Origin: Cellvibrionales bacterium
GTDB lineage: Bacteria; Pseudomonadota; Gammaproteobacteria; Pseudomonadales; UBA7434
Assembly: GCA_018668095.1 (NCBI GenBank)
Contig: JABIQF010000021.1
Location: 1-7,754 of the forward strand
Direction of reading: 5' to 3'
Length of the DNA stretch: 7,754 nucleotides
The notes beneath the pieces were generated by a model that was not told where the DNA came from, did not search any database, and was given only the letters and a program-made list of their open reading frames with translations. Of the stretch, positions 6,245 to 7,754 are shown in pieces (position 1 is the first letter of the stretch; the number at the start of each line of letters is the position of its first letter). Made by a program: the position numbers and the translations under genes.

Positions 6245-7336
6245 ATGGGATTTAACTGCGGCATAGTCGGCCTACCTAACGTCGGTAAATCGACACTCTT
6301 TAACTCCCTAACTAAAGCGGGCATTGATGCAGAAAACTTTCCGTTTTGCACCATTGAGCCTAACACTGGCATTGTGCCTGTCCCCGATCCTCGTATGGAT
6401 AAACTTGCCGAGCTCGTTAATCCTGAAAAAGTGATTGCCACCACTATGGAGTTTGTTGATATTGCAGGCCTAGTTGCCGGCGCATCAAAAGGCGAAGGTC
6501 TAGGCAACCAATTTTTAGGCAATATCCGCGAAACCGATGCCATTGCGCATGTGGTTCGCTGCTTTGATGATGAAAACGTGATTCACGTTGAAGGCACTAT
6601 TGACCCTGCTGCAGATATTGAAGTAATAAATACTGAGTTAGCATTAGCTGATTTAGACAGCATAGAAAAAGCGTTACATCGTTACACCAAAGCCGCTAAA
6701 GGCCGAGATGGTGATGCGATTGTTATGCAGGCATTAATCGAAAAAATTCATCCGCATCTTGATCAAGCCTTACCGTTAAGATCATTTGAGTTAACCGAAG
6801 ATGAGCTAGCGTTACTTAAGCCTTTAAGCCTTCTTACGCTTAAACCGACCATGTACATTGCCAATGTTGATGAAGACGGCTTTGAGAATAACCCCTACCT
6901 CGATAAAGTTCGTGAAATTGCGGCAAGTGAATCTGCGGTAGTTGTTTCTATTTGCAACAAGCTTGAAGCTGAAATTGCCGAACTTGAAGATGACGAGCGT
7001 GCGGAATTTCTAGAAGAGCTTGGTATGGAAGAAGCAGGCTTAGATCGCGTTATTCGCGCTGGATACGATCTGTTAGGGCTACATACCTACTTCACAGCGG
7101 GCGTTAAAGAAGTACGCGCATGGACTATTCCGATTGCGTCAAAAGCGCCTCAAGCGGCCGGTAAGATCCACACAGACTTTGAAAAAGGCTTTATTCGTGC
7201 CGAAGTAATTGGCTATGATGATTATGTAGCCTGTAAAGGTGAGCAAGGTGCTAAAGATGCGGGTAAATGGCGCTTAGAAGGCAAAGAATATACAGTTTTA
7301 GACGGCGACGTTGTTCACTTTAGGTTTAACGTTTAA
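6245..7336 (+). CDS. ychF: Redox-regulated ribosome-associated ATPase YchF (OLA1 family)
   Basis: YchF is an Obg-family P-loop protein that prefers ATP over GTP, binds the ribosome and is linked to oxidative-stress responses. At 363 residues it equals the E. coli length. Visible are G1 GLPNVGKST (9-17), the switch region [10 protein letters not shown]3 [20 protein letters not shown], His114 (the E. coli catalytic histidine) in NVIHVEG, and NKLE (238-241). NKLE replaces the GTPase motif NKxD, which is the basis of ATP preference. The central coiled-coil insertion and the C-terminal TGS domain follow ([34 protein letters not shown]). ATG 6245 has GAG at 6233-6235, 9 nt upstream. It is probably co-transcribed with pth and is followed by a short hairpin and the tRNA promoter. 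Confidence 0.97.
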   Translation: MGFNCGIVGLPNVGKSTLFNSLTKAGIDAENFPFCTIEPNTGIVPVPDPRMDKLAELVNPEKVIATTMEFVDIAGLVAGASKGEGLGNQFLGNIRETDAIAHVVRCFDDENVIHVEGTIDPAADIEVINTELALADLDSIEKALHRYTKAAKGRDGDAIVMQALIEKIHPHLDQALPLRSFELTEDELALLKPLSLLTLKPTMYIANVDEDGFENNPYLDKVREIAASESAVVVSICNKLEAEIAELEDDERAEFLEELGMEEAGLDRVIRAGYDLLGLHTYFTAGVKEVRAWTIPIASKAPQAAGKIHTDFEKGFIRAEVIGYDDYVACKGEQGAKDAGKWRLEGKEYTVLDGDVVHFRFNV

Positions 7337-7354
7337 GGCAAGTTTCAATAAAAT

Positions 7355-7375
7355 GCCCAGAAAGGCCTACTGGGC
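7355..7375 (+). terminator. Possible weak terminator after ychF
   Basis: GCCCAG (7355-7360) and CTGGGC (7370-7375) form a 6-bp GC-rich stem around a 9-nt loop. Only TT follows on this strand; on the opposite strand the stem is followed by ATTTTATT. It ends exactly where the TTGACA of the tRNA promoter begins, so it may limit read-through from ychF. Confidence 0.4.
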
Positions 7376-7404
7376 TTGACAAAAAAGCGGTCAATCGGGA
7401 GAAT
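7376..7404 (+). promoter_or_regulatory. Sigma-70 promoter of the tRNA cluster
   Basis: The consensus -35 TTGACA (7376-7381) is 17 bp from a -10 GAGAAT (7399-7404, 4/6), followed by a GC-rich discriminator GCGCCTCC. A weak -10 with a GC-rich discriminator is typical of stringently controlled stable-RNA promoters, so ppGpp/DksA repression is likely. Expected start is near 7410-7413, giving about 40 nt of leader before tRNA-Met. A 5-bp dyad, GGGAG (7397-7401) and CTCCC (7409-7413), spans the -10 and the start region. Confidence 0.8.
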
Positions 7405-7442
7405 GCGCCTCCCTCGACATAGCAGTAGCGTTGTTTAGGTAT

Positions 7443-7550
7443 TGATAGAAATGGCAAGGTAGCTCAGCTGGTTAGAGCACATCACTCATAATGATGGGGT
7501 CCCAGGTTCAAATCCCGGTGTAGCCACCATTAACTCTTAGTGATAGAAAT
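7443..7550 (+). repeat. 10-bp direct repeat immediately before tRNA-Met and tRNA-Leu
   Basis: TGATAGAAAT occurs at 7443-7452, directly abutting tRNA-Met, and at 7541-7550, 3 nt before tRNA-Leu. Both copies are preceded by TTAG (adjacent for Leu, four bases further for Met). The segment between the copies is mostly the tRNA-Met gene itself. It may be a conserved RNase P leader context or the footprint of a tRNA duplication. Confidence 0.55.
7453..7529 (+). tRNA. tRNA-Met, elongator (anticodon CAT), acceptor stem mismatched
   Basis: This 77-nt gene closely resembles E. coli metT in the D arm, the anticodon arm (CATCA-CTCATAA-TGATG, CAT at 7487-7489), the GGGTC variable region and the encoded CCA (7527-7529). 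The acceptor 5' strand GGCAAGG (7453-7459) does not fit its 3' strand TGTAGCC (7519-7525): positions 4-69 (A-A) and 6-67 (G-G) are mismatched and 7-66 is G-U. The T stem CCAGG/CCCGG has an A-C mismatch, which E. coli metT also has. A tRNA-Ile with lysidine at C34 also has a CAT anticodon, but the body is Met-like. It may be functional, chimeric or a pseudogene. Confidence 0.85.
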
Positions 7551-7553
7551 AAT

Positions 7554-7638
<85 letters not shown>

Positions 7639-7645
7639 TTTCAAA

Positions 7646-7673
7646 TAACACATTTCATCATGATACTGTGTTA
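7646..7673 (+). other. Hairpin in the tRNA-Leu/tRNA-Gln spacer
   Basis: TAACACA (7646-7652) and TGTGTTA (7667-7673) form a 7-bp stem around a 14-nt loop, with no U-tract. It is more likely a processing structure in the polycistronic tRNA precursor than a terminator. Confidence 0.4.
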
Positions 7674-7691
7674 GAAAGTAAGTTACATTGC

Positions 7692-7754
7692 AGGGGTATA
7701 GCCAAGCGGTAAGGCAGCGGGTTTTGATCCCGTCATTCAGAGGTTCAAATCCTC
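7692..7754 (+). tRNA. tRNA-Gln (anticodon TTG), truncated by window end
   Basis: 63 nt are visible: acceptor 5' strand AGGGGTA (7692-7698), D arm, anticodon stem GCGGG/CCCGT with loop TTTTGAT (TTG at 7724-7726), and the T arm up to the CCTC after TTCAAAT. The 3' acceptor strand, discriminator and CCA lie beyond the window. It is a different sequence from the first tRNA-Gln and begins with A1 rather than the usual U1. More tRNAs may follow, as in E. coli. Confidence 0.93.

Noticed and set aside
6214..6543. Minus-strand open frame of 109 codons opposite the start of ychF
   Set aside because: It is antisense to the conserved P-loop region of ychF and shows no motif of its own.

Overview
The window looks like a chromosomal housekeeping segment of a marine-type gammaproteobacterium of moderate GC (mid-40s percent by eye). 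The gene order is TPR lipoprotein, lolB, ispE, tRNA-Gln, prs, rplY (long CTC form), pth, ychF. I recognise this as the order at the Pseudomonas aeruginosa PA4667-PA4673 locus. The long bL25, the TPR lipoprotein before lolB and the tRNA-Gln between ispE and prs suggest a Pseudomonas/Cellvibrio/Oceanospirillales-like lineage rather than Enterobacteria. The genus cannot be fixed from this sequence alone. All genes are on the + strand.

Layout. Positions 2-3452 hold a tightly packed set: a 5'-truncated TPR outer-membrane lipoprotein (candidate LbcA), the lipoprotein receptor LolB, and the isoprenoid kinase IspE, whose GTG start overlaps the lolB stop. A tRNA-Gln(UUG) follows ispE by 29 nt with no visible promoter of its own. 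Next are prs (PRPP synthetase, GTG start) and rplY, which has a structured 134-nt leader and a textbook intrinsic terminator at 5407-5452. Then come pth and ychF, probably one transcript. From 7376 a stable-RNA type promoter drives a tRNA cluster, Met(CAU)-Leu(UAG)-Gln(UUG), and the last gene is cut by the window end. The E. coli metT-leuW-gln cluster has the same order.

Functional themes are envelope lipoprotein biogenesis (TPR lipoprotein, LolB), precursor supply (IspE for isoprenoids, Prs for nucleotides, His and Trp) and translation (tRNAs, bL25, peptidyl-tRNA hydrolase, ribosome-associated YchF).

I found no mobile element, CRISPR array, defence system or clearly new gene system. The points most worth a second look are the tRNA-Met gene, whose two acceptor arms do not match each other (possible chimera, pseudogene or assembly artefact), a possible Shine-Dalgarno-sequestering fold in the rplY leader, the tRNA promoter with a dyad across its -10/discriminator, and several start-codon corrections. 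No stretch over 300 bases lacks a gene; the longest gaps are about 110-140 bases and are described in the entries.
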